Of a DNA stretch of 64,000 nucleotides, positions 1 to 8,617 are shown piece after piece. The position numbers were made by a program, and so were the translations under genes. The stretch lies in NCBI GenBank assembly GCA_035531755.1, contig DATKSK010000055.1, positions 1 through 64,000 on the forward strand, written 5' to 3'. This DNA comes from Acidimicrobiales bacterium (GTDB lineage: Bacteria > Actinomycetota > Acidimicrobiia > Acidimicrobiales > UBA8190). Numbering within the stretch: the first letter of the stretch is position 1; each line of letters starts with the position of its first letter. A model generated the notes under the pieces. The model saw only the letters and a list, made by a program, of their open reading frames with translations. It had not been told where the DNA came from and made no database searches.

Positions 1-183
1 GTCCGGGCGCTCGCCGCCGCAGGACCATCTATCCCGGCCATCGAAGCCGTCGGCTACGAAGCCTTCTGCGATGCGTTGGGCGAGGTGATCGAGCCCTTGC
101 ACGTCGACGGTCTGGGGATCCGCATCTCCTCCGAGTTCGGAAGAATCACTGCCGACATTACCGAGGGCTCACCGGCGGCATAG
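1..183 (+). CDS. C-terminal fragment, possible SAM-dependent methyltransferase (5' end outside window)
   Basis: The frame is open from the first base and ends in TAG, giving the last 60 residues of a protein that starts upstream. The tail (IPAIEAVGYEAFCDALGEV, then a short beta-rich end) resembles the C-terminus of class I SAM-dependent methyltransferases common in actinobacteria, but the SAM-binding motifs would lie outside the window. The family call is therefore recollection of similar tails, not motif evidence. It is followed by about 170 bp without a gene. Confidence 0.45.
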   Translation, partial: VRALAAAGPSIPAIEAVGYEAFCDALGEVIEPLHVDGLGIRISSEFGRITADITEGSPAA

Positions 184-353
184 GGCCGGCCCGGCCTCTG
201 GCCGGGGTGCGCCTCCGGCCTTTGAGTGCGGTCCAATGGCACCCATCTTTCCGCCCCTGATCCGGGCCACCGAATCGAGCGAGCCGATCCAGCGGTTCGC
301 TCCGGTCGCGCGCTCCTGTATCGTTCTCTCGACGTGCTGACGAAGGAGGGTCG

Positions 354-626
354 ATGCCAGTCCTGATGATCGGTGAAGTGCCGACGATGACCGAGGAGAT
401 CTACGCCGGGATGATTGGCCAACTCAGGCCCCTCATCCAAGCCTCCAAAGGTTTCATCTCCCATGCCGGCGGACCAAGCCCGGCCGGCGGTTGGCGGGTC
501 GTGGAGCTCTGGGAGTCTGAGGAAGACGGTCAAGCCTGGTTCAACGAGAACGTCAAGCTCCACCTCCCGCCCGGCGTTGACCCTGACCGGACGTACTACC
601 CCCTCCACAGCGCCTTCACCAAATAG
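354..626 (+). CDS. Small dimeric alpha/beta-barrel (ABM-like) protein
   Basis: A 90-residue protein with a strong ribosome binding site (GAAGGAGGG ending about 4 bases before the ATG). The pattern is a first beta strand (VLMIGEV), a helix, a glycine-rich turn (ISHAGGP), a strand (WRVVELWES) and a final helix. This fits the ferredoxin-like fold of antibiotic-biosynthesis-monooxygenase (ABM) domains. Such proteins are often cofactor-free monooxygenases or ligand-binding dimers, but no catalytic residue can be assigned. It stands alone beside a decayed group II intron, so its context says little about its job. Confidence 0.6.
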   Translation: MPVLMIGEVPTMTEEIYAGMIGQLRPLIQASKGFISHAGGPSPAGGWRVVELWESEEDGQAWFNENVKLHLPPGVDPDRTYYPLHSAFTK

Positions 627-747
627 CCGCATTAGGCAGGTGGCGCTGCGGATTCGTTCGAGGCTGCCTCCTTCCCCGGAGGTGAGGATCGAGGCCCTGA
701 TCCCAACCGGTGAGGTAGGCCGCGGGCTGGTCGTGCGTTGACCGGCG

Positions 748-1149
748 TCAGGCGCTGGGCATTCCGCTTTCTCGCCCATCTCGGCCGGTCCCGGTCCCGC
801 TTCGCCAGCGGCCCCCTGTCGAACCGTGCGTGCGGTTCTCCCGCACACGGCTCCCCGACACCGTGCACCGCACTGCATGCGCCGTCACCCGCCGCACCGT
901 CCCGGTGAGGCGATACACCCCGAGGCCGGACAACCATTCCAAGTCGAAGCGGTTGCCCCTGGCCCAGTTCCGATGCGACAGCCCGTGCTTGTTGCTGGCC
1001 AGTCGGGCCAGCCGCATGTGGACGCAGCTGTCGACGGTGGTGAACTTCCGGGAGGAGTTCCCCGCCCGGAAGTAGTTGCCCCAGCCCCGAAGCACGGGAT
1101 TGATGAGCTCAGCTTGTCGCTCGGTTACACCATGTCGACCTCCTCGTCT
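748..1149 (-). mobile_element. Group II intron remnant: maturase-domain fragment and 3' end
   Basis: On the minus strand an open frame begins just after an in-frame stop at 1150-1152. It encodes the C-terminal maturase (GIIM) domain of a group II intron reverse transcriptase: LINPVLRGWGNYFRAGN, then a KFTTVDSCVHMRL-like helix. The reverse transcriptase domain is missing upstream. The frame runs into the catalytic RNA domain V at 853-821, as expected at the 3' end of an intron whose ORF sits just before domain V. The element is 5'-truncated and cannot be mobile by itself. Its exact 3' boundary (domain VI and exon junction) is not resolved. Confidence 0.8.
821..853 (-). ncRNA. Group II intron catalytic domain V
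   Basis: Read on the minus strand, these 33 bases start GAGCCGTG and end CACGGTTC, forming an 8-bp lower stem (one G-U pair). A second 5-bp stem follows (UGCGG with CCGCA), with a two-base CG bulge on the 3' side and a purine-rich GAGAA loop. Group II domain V has this architecture, including the AGC catalytic triad near the 5' end. It lies immediately downstream of the maturase fragment. The apical loop is five bases rather than the usual four, so activity is uncertain. Confidence 0.85.
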
Positions 1150-1152
1150 TCA

Positions 1153-1653
1153 TGGCGCCCAAGCTGCTGGACGCACCCCGGCATTGCCGGGGGTATCTCG
1201 GGCTGCCGGGAGGCCGGGGCAGTCCCGCGCGCTCAGGATCGCACAGAGCCGAGATTACCGGATGGAGTGGCCCCGATCCGAGGTGCGCGCCTCTGCACTT
1301 CCAGCCCGGTCAAGACGAAATACACCCGGGCGTCGATATTGCGCGGGTCAGTACCGAATCCACGAAGTGCACCCCGTCGAGCCGGAGGCCGCGTCTCCCG
1401 GCGATCTCACTGCGCCGGGTGCATCCACTGTGTCTCTGGTGCGCCTCGGTCGGGGAAGCGACTGTCCCGGGGGGCGGGGGTCCTGGGGACTGTTCCATGC
1501 CCGACCGAGGCGCAAGACAGAGTCTGGGTCACTGTGCTGTGGATCGACTGGGCGAGGGTGTTGAGTTGCTGTGGTGCCCCTCGGCAACGAGCGCGCCGTC
1601 TCGGCTGGCTCGGCAGATCATCGCACGTTGAACCTGCCGAACAGCTGGGAGAG
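1153..1653. other. About 500 bp with no convincing gene
   Basis: Several open frames overlap here on both strands, but none shows a domain, a good ribosome binding site or a coherent high-GC3 codon pattern. A short minus-strand frame with a protein-like tail (DARVYFVLTGLEVQRR, near 1250-1345) could be the degraded end of a gene. Together with the intron remnant next door, this looks like decaying DNA. Confidence 0.4.
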
Positions 1654-1953
1654 TCAGCCCAACCTCGCCCGGTGCCCTGTAAGCCAGATTCGGAACTCCT
1701 CGGTGCCTATCCAGCCGAATTGCCGTTCTTGATCGCTCGGCACTTCGACGGAAGTGTATTCGAGCTTCTCCTGCACCTCGGAGAGAAGATCGAAATCAGC
1801 TTGGCTGATCGCTCCATCCGGCAGCTGAGCGAACTCCACGTACCAGTTGGGATACATGGCTTCGAAGTCAGCTCGGCCTTGGAGGTAGTCGTCGAGACCT
1901 TGCAGGAGGTGCCGTCGGACGGACCGATCTTCTGGCTCTACGGGATCCGACAC
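1654..1953 (-). CDS. Small acidic hypothetical protein
   Basis: A 99-residue protein, acidic in its first two thirds, starting MSDPVEPEDRSVRRHLLQ and ending FRIWLTGHRARLG. It has no signal peptide or membrane segment and looks soluble and helical, with aromatic-rich YPNWYVEF in the middle. I do not recognise the family. It lies 63 bp downstream of the exporter ATPase on the same strand, so co-transcription is possible. Compositional coherence and the soluble fold-like pattern argue that it is real. Small immunity or regulatory proteins can look like this, but that is speculation. Confidence 0.6.
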   Translation of the reverse strand: MSDPVEPEDRSVRRHLLQGLDDYLQGRADFEAMYPNWYVEFAQLPDGAISQADFDLLSEVQEKLEYTSVEVPSDQERQFGWIGTEEFRIWLTGHRARLG

Positions 1954-2016
1954 AGTTGTTGTCGCTTGTTGATGATGCCCAGTTCGAAGTCGTGAAAGCC
2001 GAACGAAGTCGCGGAG

Positions 2017-2733
2017 TTAGTGGACAAGGTCTTCCACGACCAGACCGTCGCGCAGCTTGAGGTGGCGGGTGGCGTGCTGTGCCACCTCCGGGTCGTGCGT
2101 CGCGATGATGACGGTCACCCCATCTCGTCGTTGGAGTTCGACGAGCAAGGAGAGAACCTCGCCGGCACTCCCGGTATCGAGATTTCCGGTCGGCTCGTCG
2201 GCGACGATCACCTCGGGGCGATTGGCCAGTGCTCGGGCTATGGCGACACGCTGCTGTTCGCCGCCGGACAGCCGTGACGGCAAGTGATCGAGGCGATGGC
2301 CGAGCCCAACGCGACCGAGAAGCTCCGAGGCGCGCTGGTCGCGTTCTGCTCGCGACACGTGCTGGGGAGCCATCGCCAGTGTCACGTTCTCCAAGGCGCT
2401 CAGTGTCGGGATCAGATTGAACTGCTGGAAGACGAATCCGATTCGCTTGCTCCGGATCGAAGTGAGGACGTCGTCCCCGGCCGAACCGAGCTGTTGCTCG
2501 TCCATCTGGATCGTTCCCGCGGTGGGCGTGTCGAGCGCACCCAGGAGCTGCAACAGGGTGCTCTTGCCCGAGCCGCTTGGTCCCTCGAGACAGAGGAACT
2601 CGCCGGCACCGATATCGAGGTCGATGCCCCGCAGGGCCACAACCTCGCTCGCGCCCTTGAGATAGCGGCGCTCGACGCCTCGTAGGCTGTAGAGCGGTTG
2701 GGCGGCTGGCGCGATCGACACGGATTCGCTCAT
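2017..2733 (-). CDS. ABC transporter ATPase, MacB/LolD family
   Basis: A 238-residue nucleotide-binding subunit that would power the FtsX-type permease encoded just upstream on the same strand (55-bp gap). Motifs are complete: Walker [10 protein letters not shown] (about residues 51-59), Q-loop VFQQFN (about 101-106), signature LSGGEQQR (about 155-162), Walker B VIVADEP ending at the catalytic Glu (about 175-181), D-loop NLD and switch His in ATHD (about 211-214). The long form of the signature and the size fit the MacB/LolD type, which drives mechanotransmission export rather than classical import. Substrates are typically lipoproteins, peptides or antibiotics; none can be assigned here. Confidence 0.93.
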   Translation of the reverse strand: MSESVSIAPAAQPLYSLRGVERRYLKGASEVVALRGIDLDIGAGEFLCLEGPSGSGKSTLLQLLGALDTPTAGTIQMDEQQLGSAGDDVLTSIRSKRIGFVFQQFNLIPTLSALENVTLAMAPQHVSRAERDQRASELLGRVGLGHRLDHLPSRLSGGEQQRVAIARALANRPEVIVADEPTGNLDTGSAGEVLSLLVELQRRDGVTVIIATHDPEVAQHATRHLKLRDGLVVEDLVH

Positions 2734-2788
2734 GTGAGCTCCTTCTCCTGCGTTGGCTGCGGGGTCACTGACCGGCAGGCTCGGGCCG

Positions 2789-4618
2789 TCATCCGAGGTC
2801 TCGCAGGGCCGAGGCCGGAGCCAGACGCGCCGCTCGAAGGGCGCCGGCCAACCCCGCCACGAGCCCGCCCAAGATGGCGATGACTGCGGCCACGATCACC
2901 GTAAGTGCCGAGATCGAGGTGTGGAGCTTCACCGTCTTGCCCAGCGTGCTGGCGGCAGCCGCCGTGGCGTGCACGAGGTTGCTGGCCGACGAGGCGCCGA
3001 CCACAGCCCCGGTCGTGCTGTAAGCCAGAGTGGGCCCGAAGGCGTCGACCGCCGCGCATACCCCGAGGCCGACGAGTACGCCGAGGGCGGCGCCGACGAC
3101 CCCGATGCCGAGCATCTCCGCCAGGATCTGGTTCACGACACGGCTTCGCGACCATCCGATGGCCCGCAGTGTGCCGATTTCACGGACGCGCTTGGCGATG
3201 CTCGACAATGTCAGCAAGGCGGCGATCAGCAGGGCGGCGATGAGGATGATGATCCCGAGGGCGACGCCGAGGTCCGACGCCAGCTTCTTGGCATTGGAAA
3301 GGCTGCCGGTCACCTGGCCCGCCAGCTGCTTGGAGGTGAGCACGGTGGCGCCGGGGAGTGCCTTTTTGATGGAGGCGGCGACGGCGTCGACGTCGGAGGA
3401 CTTGGTCACCTTGACCAGCACCTCGTTGATGCGATTGGCCTGCGAGGAGTTCGCCTGCAGCGTGGCCAGGTCGAAGTAGATGTCCGAGACGTCCCCGGTG
3501 AGGGTGGGGTTCACGAGCCCCGCGACCTTGTAGACCGTCTTGTCGATGGTGAGGGACTGGCCCACCTTGATGCCGTTGGTGCTGGCGTAGGCCGTGCTCA
3601 CCAGGATCTCGTCGGCCGGGGTGGAGGTGAACCACGTGCCCGACACGAGCTGGGCTTTGGTGATCAGGCCCGAGTTCGAGTTCGACGGGCTGACACCTGC
3701 CACCGTGTACCCCTTGGTCTGGGTGTCGGTCGACGGCGGGTTGAGCACCCGAGTGATGGTCTGCTCGGGCACGACCACCTGGGCCTCGTACTGCTGGAAG
3801 CGCGCCGGCAGGCACGTGGTGAACGCCGCTCCGAACCGCTGGTCGAGGCCGCCCCCGCCCCCGCCGCCGGCGGGAGTGGTGGTGCTGGGGGCGCCTGGCG
3901 TCGTGCTGCTCGTGGACGTCGGTGGGCCGGTGAAGGCGCCACTGCTCTGGAGGCACGCCCGGACTGATGCCTGCTCGGCAGCGGTCAACGGTGCTGGCCG
4001 TTGGACCGAGGTGATCGTCTGGCCGCCGGTGGTCACTGTGTCGGTGACCTGGGGGACGGTGCCCGATTCGTGGAGTGCCTGAAGAGACAGGCCCGGCACC
4101 GCCGATTGCACGCCCTTGATCTTCGCGACGTCGGTCAGAGCCGACTGGGGAAAGGTGATGAGGGTGCCGGTCACGAAGAAGTCGTAGGTGAACTGCGTGC
4201 CGGCCGGCCCGAGTTTCGACAGGTCGGTGATGATCGAGGAGTTGTTGTTGGCCAGCGCCGTCCGGTCCGACGCATTGGCACCGGCATTGCCTGCGCCGGC
4301 AAAGAATCCGCCACCACCTCCGCCTCCGCCTCCGCCTCCTGGGCCACCCCCGCCGAAGCCACTAGGTGCCGTGGTCGTGGTGGTGGAGTTGGCCGCAGAG
4401 GCGGACGTGCTCGCCACGCCCACTGTCCGCTCCACCACGATGTCGGTGCCGACCGAGGAAAGAGGGGAGAGCACCTTGTTCTGGGCGTCGGAGAGGCCGT
4501 TGGAGACTCCAACGATGCCCATTACCAGGCCCACCCCAGCGGCCAGCCCCAGGGCGGTGACGAGCGTGCGGCTCCAGCGTCGTCGTAGTTCATGCCAGAC
4601 GTAGCGCATCGAGACCAT
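2789..4618 (-). CDS. ABC transporter permease, MacB/FtsX family, with a glycine-rich loop
   Basis: Membrane subunit of a MacB-like exporter. There is one N-terminal transmembrane segment (LVTALGLAAGVGLVMGIVGV), a long extracytoplasmic domain, and the FtsX core with three C-terminal membrane segments containing the typical REIGTLRAIGWSRSRV coupling loop. I start at the ATG at 4618, preceded by AGGGGA about 10 bases upstream; an upstream in-frame ATG at 4669 lacks a site. The extracytoplasmic part holds an 11-glycine run and a second Gly/Ser/Thr-rich linker, unusual for MacB and probably flexible. It heads an operon with the ATPase and diverges from a DUF5666 lipoprotein gene. A shared 16-bp motif lies 66 bp upstream. 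Confidence 0.88.
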   Translation of the reverse strand: MVSMRYVWHELRRRWSRTLVTALGLAAGVGLVMGIVGVSNGLSDAQNKVLSPLSSVGTDIVVERTVGVASTSASAANSTTTTTAPSGFGGGGPGGGGGGGGGGGFFAGAGNAGANASDRTALANNNSSIITDLSKLGPAGTQFTYDFFVTGTLITFPQSALTDVAKIKGVQSAVPGLSLQALHESGTVPQVTDTVTTGGQTITSVQRPAPLTAAEQASVRACLQSSGAFTGPPTSTSSTTPGAPSTTTPAGGGGGGGLDQRFGAAFTTCLPARFQQYEAQVVVPEQTITRVLNPPSTDTQTKGYTVAGVSPSNSNSGLITKAQLVSGTWFTSTPADEILVSTAYASTNGIKVGQSLTIDKTVYKVAGLVNPTLTGDVSDIYFDLATLQANSSQANRINEVLVKVTKSSDVDAVAASIKKALPGATVLTSKQLAGQVTGSLSNAKKLASDLGVALGIIILIAALLIAALLTLSSIAKRVREIGTLRAIGWSRSRVVNQILAEMLGIGVVGAALGVLVGLGVCAAVDAFGPTLAYSTTGAVVGASSASNLVHATAAAASTLGKTVKLHTSISALTVIVAAVIAILGGLVAGLAGALRAARLAPASALRDLG

Positions 4619-4684
4619 TGATTTGAGATCCCCTTTTGTCGTTCGGCCGCGCCAGAAAGCGCACCGCATGATGGACCGGGCCTA

Positions 4685-4700
4685 CTGTGAGAAGGCTGTG
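4685..4700 (-). promoter_or_regulatory. Direct-repeat operator upstream of the exporter operon
   Basis: On the minus strand this reads CACAGCCTTCTCACAG: two CACAG half-sites with an 11-bp period, the arrangement OmpR/PhoB-type response regulators bind. It ends 66 bp before the permease start. A copy differing at one base lies at 4848-4863 in front of the divergent lipoprotein gene. The function is inferred from position and symmetry only. Confidence 0.6.
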
Positions 4701-4847
4701 AAGATGCCTTGCGGGCTCTGTACGCCACATCGGTGAGTCGCCGCCTCGGCCCGGCATAGCGACGCACCCAACAGCCAGCACCACCACAGTCGAGCGTCGA
4801 CGCATCGAGTGAACATCCCGTGCGGTTCGATCCGACTCGTCCCAGAT

Positions 4848-4863
4848 CACAGTCTTCTCACAG
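4848..4863 (+). promoter_or_regulatory. Direct-repeat operator upstream of the DUF5666 lipoprotein gene
   Basis: CACAGTCTTCTCACAG ends 67 bp before the lipoprotein ATG. It repeats the motif at 4685-4700 (15 of 16 bases identical), in the same orientation relative to its gene and at practically the same distance. This implies that one DNA-binding protein controls both divergent units. The 312-bp region between the two genes holds no coding sequence. Confidence 0.6.
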
Positions 4864-4930
4864 GGTGGTCGGGAAGCATCGCATCGATCGCCTCTGCGAC
4901 GATGGGCGACCCGACCAGGAGCACAGATCG

Positions 4931-5704
4931 ATGCACAGCCGCTCTCCCGACAATGCCCGCCCCCCCGTCTCCACAAGGCTGGTGATCGCCCTTCTGGGCG
5001 CGGGCGCCCTGGTGCTCGGAGCATGCAGCTCGAGCGCAACCTCTTCGACATCTCCGGCAGCGGCCAACACGCCTGCACCCCAAGGGCGTCCCCTGGCATC
5101 CGGGTCGGTTTCATCCGTGAGCTCGTCGTCCATGGTGGTCCAGAACGCGCGAACCGGCAGCTCGGTCACTGTCGACTGGTCGTCATCCACCACGTTCAGC
5201 AAGACGGTGACGGCGACCGCATCCGATCTCGCGGTTGGGGACTGTGCCCAGGTGCTCGGCTCCTCCACTTCGTCCGGCCCTGCTGTCGCGCGCACGGTGT
5301 CCATCTCGACACCCACGTCGGCGGCCGGGTGCACGCGCCCGAGTGGCCTCTCCGGCAGGCCGTTCGGCGGGGATGGGGGCCGTGGGTTCGGTGGTGGCGC
5401 GCTGCCCTTCACCAGCGTCTTCGGAAGAGTGACCTCGGTCGGGAGCGGGGCCTTGACCGTGAAGGGCGCGTCGTCGTCACGATCGGCCGCCGCTACCTTC
5501 AGCTTCAACTCGACCACGACATTCACGAAGGCCCAATCGGCGAAGGCGTCGTCGGTTTCCAGCGGCCAGTGCGCGACTGCCTTCGGCTCCTCATCGTCAT
5601 CGGGCGCGGTCGCCGCCTCCACGATCACGCTTCGACCCGCAGGACCCAACGGCTGTTCGAGGTTCGGAGGCGGCGAGTTCGGAGGCGGAGCGTCGCAGGC
5701 ATGA
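4931..5704 (+). CDS. Secreted lipoprotein with two DUF5666-like domains
   Basis: A 257-residue exported lipoprotein. It has a positive N-region, a hydrophobic stretch and a lipobox VLGAC, followed by a Ser/Thr/Ala-rich tether. The start at 4931 is chosen because AGGAG lies 10 bases upstream and the signal peptide begins there; a longer frame opens at 4820. Two beta-rich repeats follow, each of the form G-x-V-x-S-V-x-S-x-(S/A)-(M/L)-x-V, typical of DUF5666 (OB-like) domains, separated by a Gly-rich linker and each with a conserved Cys. It is divergent from a MacB-like exporter with a shared putative operator, so it may act as its extracytoplasmic partner. That role is inference. Confidence 0.8.
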   Translation: MHSRSPDNARPPVSTRLVIALLGAGALVLGACSSSATSSTSPAAANTPAPQGRPLASGSVSSVSSSSMVVQNARTGSSVTVDWSSSTTFSKTVTATASDLAVGDCAQVLGSSTSSGPAVARTVSISTPTSAAGCTRPSGLSGRPFGGDGGRGFGGGALPFTSVFGRVTSVGSGALTVKGASSSRSAAATFSFNSTTTFTKAQSAKASSVSSGQCATAFGSSSSSGAVAASTITLRPAGPNGCSRFGGGEFGGGASQA

Positions 5705-5997
5705 TCGCTCATGGCGATGGGGACCCGCACCTCGTAACCACCCAAAGCGCGCTTGGAGACGCTCGGTATCGCTGATGGCGCGCATATGGCCCCAAGTAGA
5801 CGGCTCGACATTGCCGGCTTGTTCCCCCTCGGGACCGAGGCCGACCGGGCGAGCCCCACAGGCAGGATCATCCTCGGCTGTTGCTTCTGATCGGGTCGCG
5901 TCCGGATTGGTAGCGCACCACGTAGTGCGCGGAGGCCCACAAGATGCTTACAGCATGAGAAGCGACCCTGCACCCGTGACACCCGAAACCAGCGCGG

Positions 5998-6213
5998 ATG
6001 ACGTCAGAGGTCACCACCTCCATCGGCCTGATGAAGCGTTTCGGCGAGAGGCTCGCTACCGATGGCGTCGACTTGCACGGACCCACCGGGATCGGCTCCT
6101 ACTTCGTCGGCTCCAATGGGGCCGGGAAGACGACCACCGTGCGGATGCTGCTCGGTCTTATCCGCCCAAACTTCCGCTCGGCCTACTCGGTCTCTACGCG
6201 GTCAGAGATGTGA
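5998..6213 (+). pseudogene. Truncated ABC-2-type ATPase (DrrA-like) fragment
   Basis: The 71-residue frame matches only the N-terminal part of a drug-export ATPase. A phase like FGERLATDGVDLHGPTG is followed by Walker A (GSNGAGKTTT) and MLLGLIRPN, after which the similarity stops and the frame ends. Q-loop, signature, Walker B and switch His are absent. The Walker A Pro of the usual GPNGAGKTT is replaced by Ser. It is best read as a degraded remnant; it may be a relic of an exporter once paired with neighbouring genes. Confidence 0.75.
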
Positions 6214-6222
6214 CCGCCTGAC

Positions 6223-7203
6223 GTGGGAGCGCGAGGTCTGCGCCGACGACGACCCACGCGCGCGCGGCTGCTCGAGGTTCTCCTGACCCTCGTCGTCGCC
6301 GCCACCGGCGCCGGGACGTTGGCACTCGCCGTGCAGCACGTGGTGCGCGTCCCGAGAACCAGATCTTCGAGTACGTCCTCGACTGGTAAGCCCATCGACC
6401 AGGCGGCCTTCGCTACCGGAGCTTGTGTGGCCTTCGGGCCCACCGCCGGTGATCGCCACGAGACGGTATTCCTCGATGCCGGCCATGGCGGCATCGACCC
6501 TGGCGGTGTGGGTTCGACACAGAGTGGGAAGGCCATCTACGAAGCTGACGTGACCCTTCCCGTCGAGCTCGACGCGATGGCCCTTCTTCGTGCCAAGGGA
6601 TTTCGTGTCGTCGTCTCACGCACGAGCGACACCACGGTCCTACGGCTAGGTCCCACCGATGTGGCCAACGGCGCTCTCTCGCTCGAAGGAGCACACGACG
6701 ACGTTGTTGCCCGCGATGTGTGCGCCAACGAGGCTAAGGCGAGCGTCTTGGTCGGGATCTACTTCGACGCCGGTGGCTCCCCGCAGAATGCTGGGAGCCT
6801 CACTGCCTACGACGCCGATCGTTCGTTCTCGGCAGCGAACCTGACGCTAGCTGGAGACGTAGAGACCGATGTGGTAGCGGCTATGAACGCTCAGGGCTGG
6901 GACATCCCGAACGACGGCGCGGTACCCGATACCACACTCGGGTCCTACGTCGGGGACCCGACAGCCGGCGGGATTGCCGGGGAGGCCGCCACCTACGGTC
7001 ACCTCCTCGTTATCGGACCGGCCATGACGGGCTACTTCTCCACGCCGAGCGAGATGCCGGGTGCGGTGATCGAACCGCTCTTCCTCACAGATCCGTTCGA
7101 GGGCACGCTCGCCGCCAGCGCGCATGGCCAGATGGTGATCGCTCAGGGAGTTGCGGCGGCCATCGAGCAGTTCCTCGGGCGACCACCGGCCTCGGGAAAC
7201 TGA
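6223..7203 (+). CDS. N-acetylmuramoyl-L-alanine amidase-like protein (Amidase_3) lacking one zinc ligand
   Basis: A 326-residue secreted or membrane-anchored cell-wall hydrolase: an Arg-rich N-terminus, one hydrophobic segment (about residues 17-40), then an Amidase_3 domain. The first zinc-site motif FLDAGHGG (His 88) and the following Glu (IYEAD, Glu 107) are present. The late catalytic Glu (VIEPLFLTDP) is also visible. The strand that normally reads S-I-H-x-N/D carries Tyr 180 in place of the second zinc His (GIYFDAGG). The enzyme may therefore be inactive or bind metal differently. The GTG start at 6223 has no clear ribosome binding site. Confidence 0.8.
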   Translation: MGARGLRRRRPTRARLLEVLLTLVVAATGAGTLALAVQHVVRVPRTRSSSTSSTGKPIDQAAFATGACVAFGPTAGDRHETVFLDAGHGGIDPGGVGSTQSGKAIYEADVTLPVELDAMALLRAKGFRVVVSRTSDTTVLRLGPTDVANGALSLEGAHDDVVARDVCANEAKASVLVGIYFDAGGSPQNAGSLTAYDADRSFSAANLTLAGDVETDVVAAMNAQGWDIPNDGAVPDTTLGSYVGDPTAGGIAGEAATYGHLLVIGPAMTGYFSTPSEMPGAVIEPLFLTDPFEGTLAASAHGQMVIAQGVAAAIEQFLGRPPASGN

Positions 7204-7414
7204 CCCATCCTGAGGCGACCGCACCCTGCTGCAGATATTTGCGGTAGTGCGAGCACTCGTGAGCGCCGGGAGGGTGCGCGCAAGCGCCGGGAGTGCTCGG
7301 GTGCTGACCCAGTTCGAAGGAACCCAGCCGAGCAGGATCGCTTCCGCCGGGGATCACCGGTCAGGTCGACCGCGGGCGAGGGAGCGCGCCCACGGAGATG
7401 TATCGGGTGATTGG

Positions 7415-8221
7415 TCAGTCCGGCTTCTGAGCCAGCTGGTAAGAGAACCGCACATCCTGTTCCAATCTTCCATTCGGGTGACAGCGAAGGATCCGGTCCG
7501 AGAGGTCATTCTCGAACGAATGTGCGAGGTCACCCAACGCCTGGCGACTGAGGATGGAGGTTGAGTAGAGATACCCCGTCAGGGTCTCGATCGTCCAGAC
7601 GTGCCGCACTGCAAAGTCATGGCTCCCCTCATAGTTGAAACCTACGCGGCTCAGAACCTGTTCGTGGGGGTCGCGTGCCATCGCCTCTTCCCAGTCCGCT
7701 GGTAGCCGGTCGCCTGTGCGACCGAGCCAGTCAACCATGACGGCGCGCAGGACCTCTTGCCAGTCGCTGGCTCCCTCGGACGGATTCCCGCCCCACAGCA
7801 GGGCCACGTACCCGCCAGATCGGAGCCAGGAGAGCGCACGCTCTGCTACGCGCTGGCGTCGGAGTCGGTGGAACGCGTTGCCGATCGCGACCATGTCGAA
7901 CGGACCAGGTACATCCGCTTCCTCGGCAGTGCCGACCTGCCATCTGATGTGCGCGAGCCGTAAGGCTTCGGCCTTCGCCTGGCCGAAGGCGACGGATCCT
8001 GGCTCCTGGTCGAGCGCCGTGATCTCATCGAACTCGGCGCACAGGGCGAAGGCGATCTGCCCCGTGCCACAGGCCAAGTCGAGAAGCCGTCCGGTGCCCG
8101 TCAGACGAGCCCGGGACCGCAAGTCATCGACCAGCGACGGCGGATACGGCAGGCGAAAGCTGTCGTAGTCGCGAGCCGTCCCTTGGTACAGGTCCGTTCG
8201 AAAGGAGGGGTCCTCGCTCAT
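7415..8221 (-). CDS. Class I SAM-dependent methyltransferase
   Basis: A 268-residue protein. A YPPSLVDDL region precedes motif I LLDLACGTGQ (about residues 46-55). Motif II acidic residue is in ITALDQEP, and a GNAFHR stretch stands where many family members have the motif IV/V active-site loop. This is the broad Methyltransf_11/25 type acting on small molecules; the substrate cannot be deduced. It is an orphan on the minus strand between an amidase and a NUDIX gene. Codon use is less GC3-biased than in the core genes further right, consistent with a transferred segment. Confidence 0.85.
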   Translation of the reverse strand: MSEDPSFRTDLYQGTARDYDSFRLPYPPSLVDDLRSRARLTGTGRLLDLACGTGQIAFALCAEFDEITALDQEPGSVAFGQAKAEALRLAHIRWQVGTAEEADVPGPFDMVAIGNAFHRLRRQRVAERALSWLRSGGYVALLWGGNPSEGASDWQEVLRAVMVDWLGRTGDRLPADWEEAMARDPHEQVLSRVGFNYEGSHDFAVRHVWTIETLTGYLYSTSILSRQALGDLAHSFENDLSDRILRCHPNGRLEQDVRFSYQLAQKPD

Positions 8222-8617
8222 CTGACGATCATGACGCGAAACCCCCTAGAAGGTGGAGACTCGGAGTGTGTCGCACATGCTTCATCTGTGGGTGAGCTCG
8301 GCCACCTCGGAGGGCCTGATCAGGGCCATCCGACCGGGATCACTCCACGCCGACGGATGGCTCGGCCCCGGGCCGGGTACGCGCCCACGGCACGAACCGC
8401 CCCGGACGGATCGATACATGACACACACGGGATCCCGATCATGCGTGCCCGGTACTGCTGTCCCCAGGGGCCGGGAACCGACTCAAGATCGGCCCCTTCT
8501 GGTCGATTGGTGCCCAAGCTGCGAAGCGCTCGCGCTGTCGGCGTACGACATCATGATGGCTTGCGACACTGTGGCCGCCGAGTGCGTCATTGCGACGCCG
8601 ATTAGTCTTGATCCGCC
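8222..8617. other. About 400 bp with no supportable gene
   Basis: Overlapping frames on both strands lack domains, ribosome binding sites and consistent codon bias. The region should contain the minus-strand promoter of the methyltransferase gene and the plus-strand promoter of the NUDIX gene, but I cannot single out promoter elements. Confidence 0.4.

Noticed and set aside
54-878. 274-codon minus-strand open frame
   Set aside because: It covers the group II domain V, the small ABM-like gene and gaps. It has no domain and arises from high GC.
2753-3967. Long plus-strand frame (404 codons) opposite the permease gene
   Set aside because: It mirrors the permease codons and is rich in Gly/Arg/Asp; the permease has clear membrane segments and the FtsX motif.
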